From NCBI RefSeq assembly GCF_001563665.1, contig NZ_KQ961868.1:48866-72904 (forward strand): DNA of 24,039 nucleotides, given 5' to 3'. Position numbers and translations under genes: made by a program. Source of the DNA: Gardnerella vaginalis (GTDB lineage: Bacteria; Actinomycetota; Actinomycetes; Actinomycetales; Bifidobacteriaceae). The notes beneath the pieces are model-generated. The model was not told the origin of the DNA. It worked only from the letters and a program-made list of their open reading frames with translations, and searched no databases. This document shows positions 8,501 through 15,517 of the stretch, one piece after another (position 1 is the first letter of the stretch; every line of letters begins with the position of its first letter).

Positions 8501-9484
8501 TGCAACATATAGAACTGAATGCCCAGCTAATACAGAACGAGATGCCACAGATGCAGCTAAAGTAGCAGAATCACATCCTGCATCAATATTCATAAAAACA
8601 GAAGTTCCAGATGCAGCCAAAGTAGCAGCATAACGGACTGTATTATCTACATCACCTACTTCAAACTCACTATGAGGATCTGCGTCAAAAGGTGTGTATT
8701 GCGGAGCGTTAAAAGCCTTAAGTTTGTTTATAGCGTCCTTATCTGAAAAAATCGCATCAATCATAGTGTTACCAACAACACCTGTTTTTAATGCTTCTAT
8801 AATATGATCGCCTTCTGTTACAAATCTTGTACCAGCGTCTGTGAAACATCCAAGAACAATATCTCGCTCAATATCAAAATCAGGAAAAACGCTACGAGCT
8901 TGCTCACTGACAGCAGCAAATACAGCGGATGTTTCTGGAGTTCCACTTTCATAATTAGAACCATCAAAAAGAACCTCTTCACGAAGTTCCACTCCACGCT
9001 CATTTAGACGCTGAACCAAAGCATGATTTAAACGAACATTACCAGAAAAGTAGATAGACGCTACTGTTTCATCTTGAGAACTATCTCGAACTACACGAAC
9101 AGGATAAGTCAACACAGGAACATGATTGCCATTGAAAGAAGCTACTCCAACAACAAGAGATAACTCTGAAACTCCGCTTTCATGCGCTTTATTATCTCGA
9201 TCTTCACATACACGATTCAAATTGCGACCGGCAGCTCTTAATATTCCAGAATCTCTAAATAGTGCTTTCAACGTGACTTTTCCACTAGCAAAAAGTTGAG
9301 CAATTCCAGAAGGATGTGCATGAGTAAGCTCAAGCTTAGCTTGCAATTTAGTAATATCCTCTAGCGGAGAAGGAACTAGCTGCGATTGATAATCGTCACG
9401 CCATTTTTTAAGATCATTTATCAAAGCAACATTATGACGAGTTGCACCTGTTTCAAAAGATTCACCACTATTCATATCATTCAC
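5588..9484 (-). CDS. large SF1-helicase-like protein with a C-terminal nuclease-like domain, catalytic motifs degenerate
   Basis: This protein of 1298 residues resembles actinobacterial proteins with a DUF4011-type N-terminus, a split superfamily 1 helicase core and a C-terminal Vsr/REase-like domain. Residues 20-130 match the N-terminal region. The Walker A position reads NIDAGCDSAT (299-308), with no GKT/GKS. The Walker B position is VIIDSAEH (838-845) instead of a DEAS-type motif. CAKPIMIGMPSTLAMRLP (813-830) and EGGKNMLLDSLALSRR (1045-1060) match conserved family blocks, but the arginine-finger motif is altered. The nuclease-like end (1205-1290) has IPLVVGLPDKP and AILTDDSQF, where active relatives carry an acidic residue in place of the proline and an E-x-C-D-G-type motif. 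Residues 1100-1165 are a Ser/Asp-rich linker. The GTG start overlaps the FHA gene by 8 bases; Met4 (9475), 8 bases after GGGAAG, is an alternative. Confidence 0.8.
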   Translation of the reverse strand: MNDMNSGESFETGATRHNVALINDLKKWRDDYQSQLVPSPLEDITKLQAKLELTHAHPSGIAQLFASGKVTLKALFRDSGILRAAGRNLNRVCEDRDNKAHESGVSELSLVVGVASFNGNHVPVLTYPVRVVRDSSQDETVASIYFSGNVRLNHALVQRLNERGVELREEVLFDGSNYESGTPETSAVFAAVSEQARSVFPDFDIERDIVLGCFTDAGTRFVTEGDHIIEALKTGVVGNTMIDAIFSDKDAINKLKAFNAPQYTPFDADPHSEFEVGDVDNTVRYAATLAASGTSVFMNIDAGCDSATLAASVASRSVLAGHSVLYVANVSEQQRRFRHALSAHEISSLAVDVSDPHIAKHVDSQLISAVGVRHSVASSRFEQVADELVGVRARLTRYLGDLHKDNEHWGISAYQTIQNLAAIAMLPSRPSTHVRFDVNCARLLSGHLESWAHKLHDADKLGEFTITPEDTPWFGASVFDESEAVNVYQRVVDVLTKLLPATREQVKTTVQNCGFPVPNTARQWARQITVLKNLRRVLDVFQPEIFERDLESMIEASKPKSLRKSEGTDMGFWERRRRVKEARNLLRVGAKVDDLHEALKIVAQQASQWRLFVPHGGWPVLPPKLDDIVDTQEMLTRNLVALDSVLATTRQGADLENTDFAKLDERLRSLHDNRTSLDTLPGRCVLERDFRRAGLSDLVEDLRRRHITGQALDGELQLAWWTTVFEDIVRSSEIISHQDGSAMQDAADRFVQVDTEHVRSIGPMVQQEAMKHLCDLLFAHTQEANQLHTMLAGNRVGVTFANLVRDYADLVLCAKPIMIGMPSTLAMRLPFKPIADTVIIDSAEHISNLELLSVLVRARNVVIIAHKSTISSQCLKKLVDLLPQVRIKSHALRRSLLLAKFLESNGYGEVHQDIPVERLQGRVRLHQVEATGVPVMSSGLIECSQKEIDEVVSLIKQRAQTFTVVPSSYVLAVVMLTNAFRIRLGADLKALAFKDENMARFLRHVRLVSVNEAVGAYATDVILSFCYAKTSHGRLLQQFGLLEAEGGKNMLLDSLALSRRNLDIVCAFTSKDMDDERLHQDGPKLLKNLLIWAENLSDNSVNSDSSSTSGAGDSVVANEVSADSSASADSSVASDSSDSEPSVSDSDSDSVSDSEKSNSSKSTRSVLEDELSKSGDLNSHESSVEMLARNENVLFADLAERVRSRGLRVCANYGLNTGIKIPLVVGLPDKPYEIAILTDDSQFMSIQSTRERHRMLIQDLETLGWVVMNVWSVAAFVNPEKEVDRIVSRIGELHGDER

Positions 9485-10961
9485 TTCCCATTGCTTTGCG
9501 GTATGAATCGTATCCGCTATTTCTAGCTAAAGCTTCATCGACATCAGCGTTTGATTGAGCTGCAAGCCAAGCATACAAATCATCATAAAGATTCGTGTTC
9601 ATAGCTAAATACGGCAACAATTCAGAATATTTTGCCATTTCAAATTGCTCAGAAAAATCTGAAGTTTGCTTCGCTTCATCCGATGTAAATCCGCCAGCTT
9701 CTATAACTTCATGATTAGAATCAAATTCACCTTGTGAAACTTTCTCAAAAACAGACCCAGGCTCGAATGCAGGCGTATATTCATCGTAAAAATCATTATT
9801 TACGAATTGAGAAGATTGAGAAGAAGCTGAATCATAAGACGATCCAACATTAGAATTAGCAAAAGAATCGTAATTTGATTCAGATTCACTAGTAGAAAGC
9901 TCATTATTCTCAAATTTTGCATTATCAGACGTTACAGAATCTGTATGCGAATCTTCTGATTCTACAGACTCAAAAATATCCTGATTTTGAACATTTTGCG
10001 CATTGTTTTCTTCTGAAATTTGATTATAAAGCTGCGTATTTTCTTGAGAATTTTCTTGAGAATTGTTTAGCGAATCACCTTGCAAATCGGATGATAAATC
10101 ATCAGACAGCGAATCAGACAGCGAATCATCTTGCAAGTTCTCTTTACTATTTTCTTCACTATCAGCTGAATCTTTATCGGAAACACTATTTTCAGATTCG
10201 CTAACAGAACTATCAGAAGACGCATCAGATTGCTCAACATCAGATTGCTCAACATCAGATTGCTCAACAACAGATTGCTCAACAACAGAACTTTCTTGAG
10301 CGTCATCAAAAAGATTACGAGGCTCAACTTCTTCTTCTTTACGAAGAACTGGAATTTCTACTTCAACAGCATTAGCATCTGGAACATTTATATTTTCAGA
10401 GCTTAAAACTGAACCTTCATGATTCCAAGTAAGCTCTGGCTGTGAAACAGACTGAGCATGGAAAACACCAGTAGGCTCACCTGCACGCAAATCTAAAATT
10501 TGATCAACCGATAAATCAGAAACATCCGGTTCTTGGCGGTTATCGTCAGTAGCATAAGAGAAAAGATCTCTTACAGAATCATCTTCACTAGCATCTTCTT
10601 CAACATGCACAAAATCAATAGGAACATCACCAAATTGCATACGCATTATGCTGTTCGGAAGTTGAAAATCAATATCCGGCTCTAAACGCATTAAATTGCC
10701 ATTATCCCCAACTAAGTAAGTGCCATTAGTTGAATGAAGATCGCGGATAGTTGCAACACCATTCTTGCTAACAATCAGCAACGCGTGACGCTTAGACATA
10801 GAACGCTTATTATCTACAATATCTATACGCTTAAAGCCATCATCTCTTAAAGGTCTAATAGGTTTACGACCAATCTCAACTGATTGACCTGCTCCAATTC
10901 GAGCTTGCTCTACGCCACCTACTGTAATCATCCAGCGTTGTACTGTTTGTTGACTGGCCAC
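9477..10961 (-). CDS. FHA-domain protein with Ser/Asp/Asn-rich linker and C-terminal LRV-like motif
   Basis: FHA domains bind phosphothreonine peptides, usually downstream of Ser/Thr kinases. The domain spans about residues 20-120 of a 494-residue product, with IGRKP (30-34), the phosphopeptide-binding SMSKRHA (54-60) and DLHSTNGTYL (74-83). A long disordered region follows, rich in Ser, Asp, Gln and Asn, including four 5-residue VEQS repeats. The C-terminal 45 residues (LPYLAMNTNLYDDLYAWLAAQ and onward) resemble the variant leucine-rich-repeat motif seen in other actinobacterial proteins. The frame is open to a GTG at 10985, but GAAGGGAGC lies 6 bases before the GTG at 10961, giving a start of MASQQTVQRW. 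It is the first gene of a coupled unit with the helicase-like and 66-residue genes. No kinase gene is in the window. Confidence 0.85.
   Translation of the reverse strand: MASQQTVQRWMITVGGVEQARIGAGQSVEIGRKPIRPLRDDGFKRIDIVDNKRSMSKRHALLIVSKNGVATIRDLHSTNGTYLVGDNGNLMRLEPDIDFQLPNSIMRMQFGDVPIDFVHVEEDASEDDSVRDLFSYATDDNRQEPDVSDLSVDQILDLRAGEPTGVFHAQSVSQPELTWNHEGSVLSSENINVPDANAVEVEIPVLRKEEEVEPRNLFDDAQESSVVEQSVVEQSDVEQSDVEQSDASSDSSVSESENSVSDKDSADSEENSKENLQDDSLSDSLSDDLSSDLQGDSLNNSQENSQENTQLYNQISEENNAQNVQNQDIFESVESEDSHTDSVTSDNAKFENNELSTSESESNYDSFANSNVGSSYDSASSQSSQFVNNDFYDEYTPAFEPGSVFEKVSQGEFDSNHEVIEAGGFTSDEAKQTSDFSEQFEMAKYSELLPYLAMNTNLYDDLYAWLAAQSNADVDEALARNSGYDSYRKAMGSE
10223..10282 (-). repeat. 15-bp in-frame tandem repeat, four copies, in the FHA gene
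   Basis: Units of CA(T/A)CAGATTGCTCAA (plus strand) start at 10223, 10238, 10253 and 10268, with a decayed fifth after them. They encode (V/D)VEQS repeats. Because the unit is a multiple of three, copy-number change would alter linker length without breaking the frame. Confidence 0.9.
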
Positions 10962-11045
10962 GCTAATGCTCCCTTCACAAAACACACTACCTTCTATTGT
11001 GTCATGCTTTGTGTATATTGCGAGATTCTATATAAAAATTTTGTG

Positions 11046-11102
11046 CTATAAGGCAAATTCTGTTCTATAAGACAGATTTTGTACTATAAGACAGAAATTT
11101 AT
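11046..11102. repeat. three 19-bp tandem repeats upstream of the FHA operon
   Basis: Units starting CTATAAG(G/A)CA lie at 11046, 11065 and 11084, just beyond the probable promoter region of the FHA gene. On the minus strand they read as repeated TCTGTCTTATAG. They may be a repeated operator, or duplicated -10-like elements (TATAG). The remaining bases between 10962 and 11045 are AT-rich with no clear promoter. Confidence 0.75.
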
Positions 11103-11111
11103 ATTTATATA

Positions 11112-11141
11112 CAAAAAGAGCCCTGAACTTTTGCTCAGGGC
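11112..11141 (-). terminator. rho-independent terminator after rpmB
   Basis: On the minus strand GCCCTGA, an 8-base loop and TCAGGGC are followed by TCTTTTTGT. It lies 21 bases after the rpmB stop codon and insulates rpmB from the FHA operon. Confidence 0.9.
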
Positions 11142-11162
11142 ATCTTACATTCTTTAAGCGAC

Positions 11163-11357
11163 TCACGCCTCAACGCGCTGAACCTTTCCAGCCTTAATGC
11201 ATTTCACGCACACGCGAAGACGAACATTCTCGCCATCAATAGTAGTGCGAACTGGCTGAAGATTCGGGCGGAAGGTGCGCTTATTGCGGATATGTGAATG
11301 CGACACAGAGAAACCGGTTTGCGGTCCCTTGCCACATACTGCGCAACGAGCTGACAT
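11163..11357 (-). CDS. rpmB: 50S ribosomal protein bL28
   Basis: L28 is a small basic protein of the large ribosomal subunit. The 64-residue product begins [15 protein letters not shown] and shows the L28 blocks [20 protein letters not shown] and [14 protein letters not shown]. Two CxxC pairs (CAVC and CVKC) mark it as the zinc-binding (C+) form. The ATG at 11357 follows AGGGAG with a 6-base spacer; the open frame further upstream is not coding. It is followed by its own terminator. The mevalonate gene upstream has no terminator, so read-through is possible in addition to any promoter in 11358-11458. Confidence 0.96.
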   Translation of the reverse strand: MSARCAVCGKGPQTGFSVSHSHIRNKRTFRPNLQPVRTTIDGENVRLRVCVKCIKAGKVQRVEA

Positions 11358-11375
11358 GATGAACTCCCTAATTCT

Positions 11376-11389
11376 AGACTTGCAAGTCT
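11376..11389. promoter_or_regulatory. 14-bp perfect palindrome in the rpmB leader
   Basis: AGACTTGCAAGTCT is a perfect palindrome 19 bases upstream of the rpmB start codon and partly overlaps a possible promoter (TTGAAC, then TCTAGA, minus strand). It could be an operator, but it does not match a regulator site I recognise. Confidence 0.4.
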
Positions 11390-11458
11390 TGCGTCGTTCA
11401 ATCACACAAATACGCATAAACAGATAAGCGTGTATGAACGCACAACTACACAAGTATA

Positions 11459-14182
11459 TCACTTGTCAAGACAACTATTCAAACTCTTATTAAATTCTAA
11501 AGAATCACCCTTTAAAATAAGCCTAGATTTAGAACGAATATCCGACACTTTTTGTGCTCCAAGCAATGCCATAATATTACGAATTTGCTCTATCCATTCA
11601 AAAATTCGCTGCTCTAGTACTTCTTCACCACTATGCATAAGAATGTGCAAAAATTCTCCAGCAACTCCAACTGCTTGAGCACCTAACGCTAAAGCACGAA
11701 TCACATCAAGAGGAGTACGCACTCCTCCACTTGCAAACACTTTTATACTTCCATTATTGCAATTCTCATATCTCATAACATCTAGCAAAGATTCAACAGT
11801 CGTAAGACCCCAAGAACTCAAATATCCATAATCGTTAGAATCCCTACGAGAATTTTCTATAGTTATAAAATTCGTGCCTCCACGTCCACCAATATCCACA
11901 AAACGCACACCGAGATCATATAATCTACGAACATCTAAAGAAGTTATTCCGCAACCAGTTTCTTTAACAATCATAGGTATATTCGCTTTATTGCAAGCAA
12001 TCGAAATATTTTTAATATTTAGCATCCAATCACTAAAATCACGATCGCCCTCAGGCATAACTAACTCTTGAGCAACATTAAGATGAACTTGTAAAGCGTT
12101 AGCGTTAATCATTTCAATAGCACGCATAGCGTCAGACGCACTAGTTCCAGCACCAACATTTGCAAACACAAAACCTTTAGGATTTTCATCACGAATAACA
12201 CTAAAAGTATCTATAAGAGAAGGGTCTTTAAGAGCTGCACTCAAAGAGCCAGAAGACATAGGAATATTCGTTTTGCAAGAAACTCTAGCTAATTGAGCAT
12301 TCACAGCTTTAGCTTCTTTGCTTCCGCCTGTAATTGCGTTAATATACAACGGAATTGGCGAGGAATATCCCCAAAAACTCACACTAGAATCCACGTTTTC
12401 TAGCGAAATGTTTGGCAAAGAAGTCGGCATAAAACTTATATCATCAAATCCAGCTTCAGAATTAGCTTTATATTGCTCGTCTGCAATAGCCAAATGCATA
12501 TTTTTGCGATTTGAAGTTATTTGAGATTCTAAATTAGAAATGACATTTTTTATAGTAATACGAGAGGATTTTTTATTAGGCGAAGAATTAGACAAAGAAT
12601 TAGACAAAGAGGATTTTTTATTACACAAATTAGACGATTCTAAATTATTAGAATTACACGAATCCATTTTACTCGCATTACGTTTTGCAAAAGCTCCAGC
12701 AGTAATAGGATCACCTTCATGAGGTAAATGAATATCGTCAAAATCTATTTCTTCATGAATATACGAAATTTTCTTCTTATTACCTGTATTATATTGAGAT
12801 AATTTTTCGCTAAATTCATAATGCAAAACTATGTTTTCTGAAGATTTTCCAGTACCGTTAATTTTAGCTACATTAAGATTTAGCGGCTTAATTCCATCTG
12901 ATTTCCAAGTATCTTTAATATAAGAAATACCGTCTTTATTGTATGAACTAGCTAAAGCGATTCCACAATCGCCACCGCCAGCACCACTAGTTTTAGCAGC
13001 AGCACCAACAAACTTTGCTGTTTCAATCAAACTAGTTAGCATTGGAGTTTCAATAGGAGTTTGAGTTAAATCGCTCAAATCTCTCAAAAGTTGACGATTA
13101 CATTCCAAACCATGCGAAAGACTTATTAAATCGTCGCTTTCAAGCACTTTCACAAGCCTTTGTACACAAGCTTCACTTAACAAACAAAAATCTTCATAAG
13201 TAAACAATTTTTGCGATAGTCGATTTGATTTAACACTGCTAACTAACGAAGAACTCGAAGAAGGAATACCAGTCCAACCAACAAGTAATTTTAAAGATGG
13301 GTTTACATTCAAACGTTTTACTTCTAAACGTGGCCACTTTTTTCGCACAAGCTTATGAAAATCAAGATCCCCAGAATTTACCATCTCTATTTCAGCTTTA
13401 AGCCAATCGCGATAATACGCTCTATACATAATCCAACCGCCGTAAACACTAGCAGCCACATCTCCGCCACTTCCAGAACCTTCTACTAGAGCAGATGCAA
13501 TCAATGCCAGCTTACAAATATCCGGAGTAGAAATATCTAAGTCATACCACTTACACAATGCACGAACTACAGCAACTGTAACTGCTGCTGAAGAACCCAA
13601 TCCATATTTTCTGCCTGAACGCGAATCATCTAAATCACTAGAAATACGCACGTTATAACACTTATTCAAGGGCTTTTTATATTGTTCAAATGCAAATTTA
13701 TCTACAACATTCATTGCGCAAAGCACATAAGAGTAAAATTGCGCATATTTTTCTTCTTCAACAAGAATATCTTTACCATTAAAAGAGCGCTTCCAATATA
13801 AAGTTTTGTATTTTGAATTTTTGTTGACTTTTTGCTGCAAGCGCTGAGAATCCAAAGATACACAAGAAGAATCAACGCTTTCATCAGCAGAATCACAAGC
13901 AGAATCACCAGCAGAATCAACACTTTCAGAAACAGATGATATAGAACCGTATACTGTTGGAGAATCTAATTTATTAAAATCTTTTAATTCTGAATTAGAT
14001 TCACTTAAAAACTTACTGGAATAATTCTTACCGTGTATATCTGTTATGCGCAAATCATCATCATCGATTGTTGCGCTCACATAGCGATTTACAGCTACTA
14101 CAATTGCAGCAGCTCCATCTACAACTGCATATTCACCTGCAATATAAAGCTTTCCCGAAGCCATGTCTTGCACTTTGCTCAT
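11459..14182 (-). CDS. phosphomevalonate kinase fused to type 2 isopentenyl-diphosphate delta-isomerase
   Basis: This one open frame of 907 residues carries two enzymes. The first half (about 1-460) is a GHMP phosphomevalonate kinase: [14 protein letters not shown] (10-23), the ATP-binding [10 protein letters not shown] (192-201) and [13 protein letters not shown] (398-410). The second half (about 555-890) is the FMN-dependent isomerase: [10 protein letters not shown] (558-567), GFDDISF (578-584), INAITGGS (614-621), [20 protein letters not shown] (697-716), VKETGCGIT (739-747), GGRGGT (765-770) and [10 protein letters not shown] (818-827). The linker at about 485-550 is Ser/Asn-rich, and a Ser/Asp-rich insert interrupts the kinase at about 80-112. 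Together the halves catalyse phosphomevalonate to diphosphomevalonate and IPP to DMAPP, with the decarboxylase encoded just upstream supplying the step between. The ATG at 14182 follows GGGGA by 5 bases. No terminator is seen after it. Confidence 0.92.
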   Translation of the reverse strand: MSKVQDMASGKLYIAGEYAVVDGAAAIVVAVNRYVSATIDDDDLRITDIHGKNYSSKFLSESNSELKDFNKLDSPTVYGSISSVSESVDSAGDSACDSADESVDSSCVSLDSQRLQQKVNKNSKYKTLYWKRSFNGKDILVEEEKYAQFYSYVLCAMNVVDKFAFEQYKKPLNKCYNVRISSDLDDSRSGRKYGLGSSAAVTVAVVRALCKWYDLDISTPDICKLALIASALVEGSGSGGDVAASVYGGWIMYRAYYRDWLKAEIEMVNSGDLDFHKLVRKKWPRLEVKRLNVNPSLKLLVGWTGIPSSSSSLVSSVKSNRLSQKLFTYEDFCLLSEACVQRLVKVLESDDLISLSHGLECNRQLLRDLSDLTQTPIETPMLTSLIETAKFVGAAAKTSGAGGGDCGIALASSYNKDGISYIKDTWKSDGIKPLNLNVAKINGTGKSSENIVLHYEFSEKLSQYNTGNKKKISYIHEEIDFDDIHLPHEGDPITAGAFAKRNASKMDSCNSNNLESSNLCNKKSSLSNSLSNSSPNKKSSRITIKNVISNLESQITSNRKNMHLAIADEQYKANSEAGFDDISFMPTSLPNISLENVDSSVSFWGYSSPIPLYINAITGGSKEAKAVNAQLARVSCKTNIPMSSGSLSAALKDPSLIDTFSVIRDENPKGFVFANVGAGTSASDAMRAIEMINANALQVHLNVAQELVMPEGDRDFSDWMLNIKNISIACNKANIPMIVKETGCGITSLDVRRLYDLGVRFVDIGGRGGTNFITIENSRRDSNDYGYLSSWGLTTVESLLDVMRYENCNNGSIKVFASGGVRTPLDVIRALALGAQAVGVAGEFLHILMHSGEEVLEQRIFEWIEQIRNIMALLGAQKVSDIRSKSRLILKGDSLEFNKSLNSCLDK

Positions 14183-14265
14183 GATATCCCCATATCGTTT
14201 ATATATGTCTAAAGCGCCTAAAATGAGTATTTCTACTATCTACATGATATTACTAGCATAAAATC

Positions 14266-14298
14266 CTACACACTCACTACACACTCACTACACACTCA
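14266..14298. repeat. three 11-bp tandem repeats overlapping the mvaD stop codon
   Basis: CTACACACTCA is repeated three times exactly (14266, 14277, 14288), and the last unit contains the stop codon of the decarboxylase gene. Slippage here would change the space between the two mevalonate genes. The rest of the 113-base gap holds nothing recognisable. Confidence 0.9.
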
Positions 14299-15375
14299 TT
14301 TTCTAACAAAAATACGTACTCCATCTCCAGGCAAAGCGACCATAATACGAATCGGTTTATTAGAAGACAAATTTGAATTATCTAAAACTTTAGAAATATG
14401 CGAGCGCAAATCATTTGCAACTTTCTCTGCTTCACTTTTAACAGTAAGAACTTTCACATTAGGACCAGCATCCATAGTTGCCCAAACAGGCAATCCTTTT
14501 GAACGCAAATTTTTTATAATTTCCAATACTTTATAACTATCTTCAGTGATGTAATTAACAGGAGGTACAGCATTATGCATTGTTTCATGCATGCCCATGA
14601 AATTTTTCTCTACTATGTTTCCTAAAGTTTCAATATCACTATTTTTTATAGCACAAATTGCGTTCTGAAAATCTTTTTCCGATTGCTTAATCCAGGGCAT
14701 ATAGGTTGGCGATGTTTTTACAGTTCTGCTCATTGCTTCTCGACTAGAAATTGGTTTAGGCGCAGAATCTAAAACTATTGCGATCATTGCTAATTGAAGA
14801 TTTTCAGGCATTTGGATAGGCTCTGCATATGAAGATTCATCATCTTCTCCAGCATTCCAAATTGAAAGTCCTCCAAAAATAGATCTACATGCAGATCCAG
14901 AACCTCTTCGAGCGAGTTTAGATAATTCACGAGGACTTAAATTTAATCCCGCGGCATATGCTCCAGCTGCAGCTAATGCAGCAAATCCGGATGCACTAGA
15001 TGCTAATCCTGCTGCAGTTGGAACGCTGTTATGAGATACAACATTAGCTTTTAGGGATATTCCAGCACGAGCACGTATAAGATCTAACATAGAAATTATG
15101 CGATTACGTACTTTATTCGACTTGCCACCAACAAGTGTTATACCGTCTAAAGAAATGTTATCTTCGGATAAATTCTCATCAAAACTAACTTGTGTTTCAG
15201 TTCCCCAATCTGCAAGTGTTAAAGATAGCGAAGAAGCATAAGGCAAAATCAACTCTTCATTACGCTTACCCCAATATTTAATGAGAGCAATATTTACATT
15301 TGCACAAGCGCGAGCGCAATTAGCATTCATTGAATCATCGTAAAATACTGACGGATTAACAATCACGCTTTGCAT
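14296..15375 (-). CDS. mvaD: diphosphomevalonate decarboxylase
   Basis: MvaD uses ATP to decarboxylate diphosphomevalonate to isopentenyl diphosphate. It is a GHMP-family cytoplasmic enzyme. Visible motifs are ANVNIALIKYWGKRNEELILP (25-45), SSLSLTL (48-54), SVPTAAGLASSASGFAAL (117-134), SRE and RTVKTSPTYMPW, and the late MDAGPNVKVL block. The length of 359 residues is typical. The frame begins at ATG 15375 with only a weak GAGAG upstream. Met16 (MNANCARACANVN) is a plausible alternative nearer family N-termini. It lies between the mevalonate kinase gene (142-base gap, containing duplicated ACAACTTAAC sequences) and the kinase-isomerase fusion (113-base gap), all on one strand, so a single operon is likely. 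Confidence 0.96.
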   Translation of the reverse strand: MQSVIVNPSVFYDDSMNANCARACANVNIALIKYWGKRNEELILPYASSLSLTLADWGTETQVSFDENLSEDNISLDGITLVGGKSNKVRNRIISMLDLIRARAGISLKANVVSHNSVPTAAGLASSASGFAALAAAGAYAAGLNLSPRELSKLARRGSGSACRSIFGGLSIWNAGEDDESSYAEPIQMPENLQLAMIAIVLDSAPKPISSREAMSRTVKTSPTYMPWIKQSEKDFQNAICAIKNSDIETLGNIVEKNFMGMHETMHNAVPPVNYITEDSYKVLEIIKNLRSKGLPVWATMDAGPNVKVLTVKSEAEKVANDLRSHISKVLDNSNLSSNKPIRIMVALPGDGVRIFVRK

Positions 15376-15517
15376 ATACTCTCACTTTCACGACTTAACA
15401 CACTCATGTTGTTATGCACTCATGCACAACTTAACGCATTCACACGCTCACACACAACTTAACACGCTAACATATCAATAACTTAGTCAAATAACGTATC
15501 AATATCTTATTAAATTA

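Noticed and set aside
5588..9484. Active restriction or defence helicase-nuclease
   Set aside because: Fold and block order fit, but the nucleotide-binding and nuclease residues are missing, and no methylase or other defence gene is adjacent.
9917..10299. Plus-strand coding frames inside the FHA gene
   Set aside because: They arise from the low-complexity repeats of the opposite strand and lack start signals.
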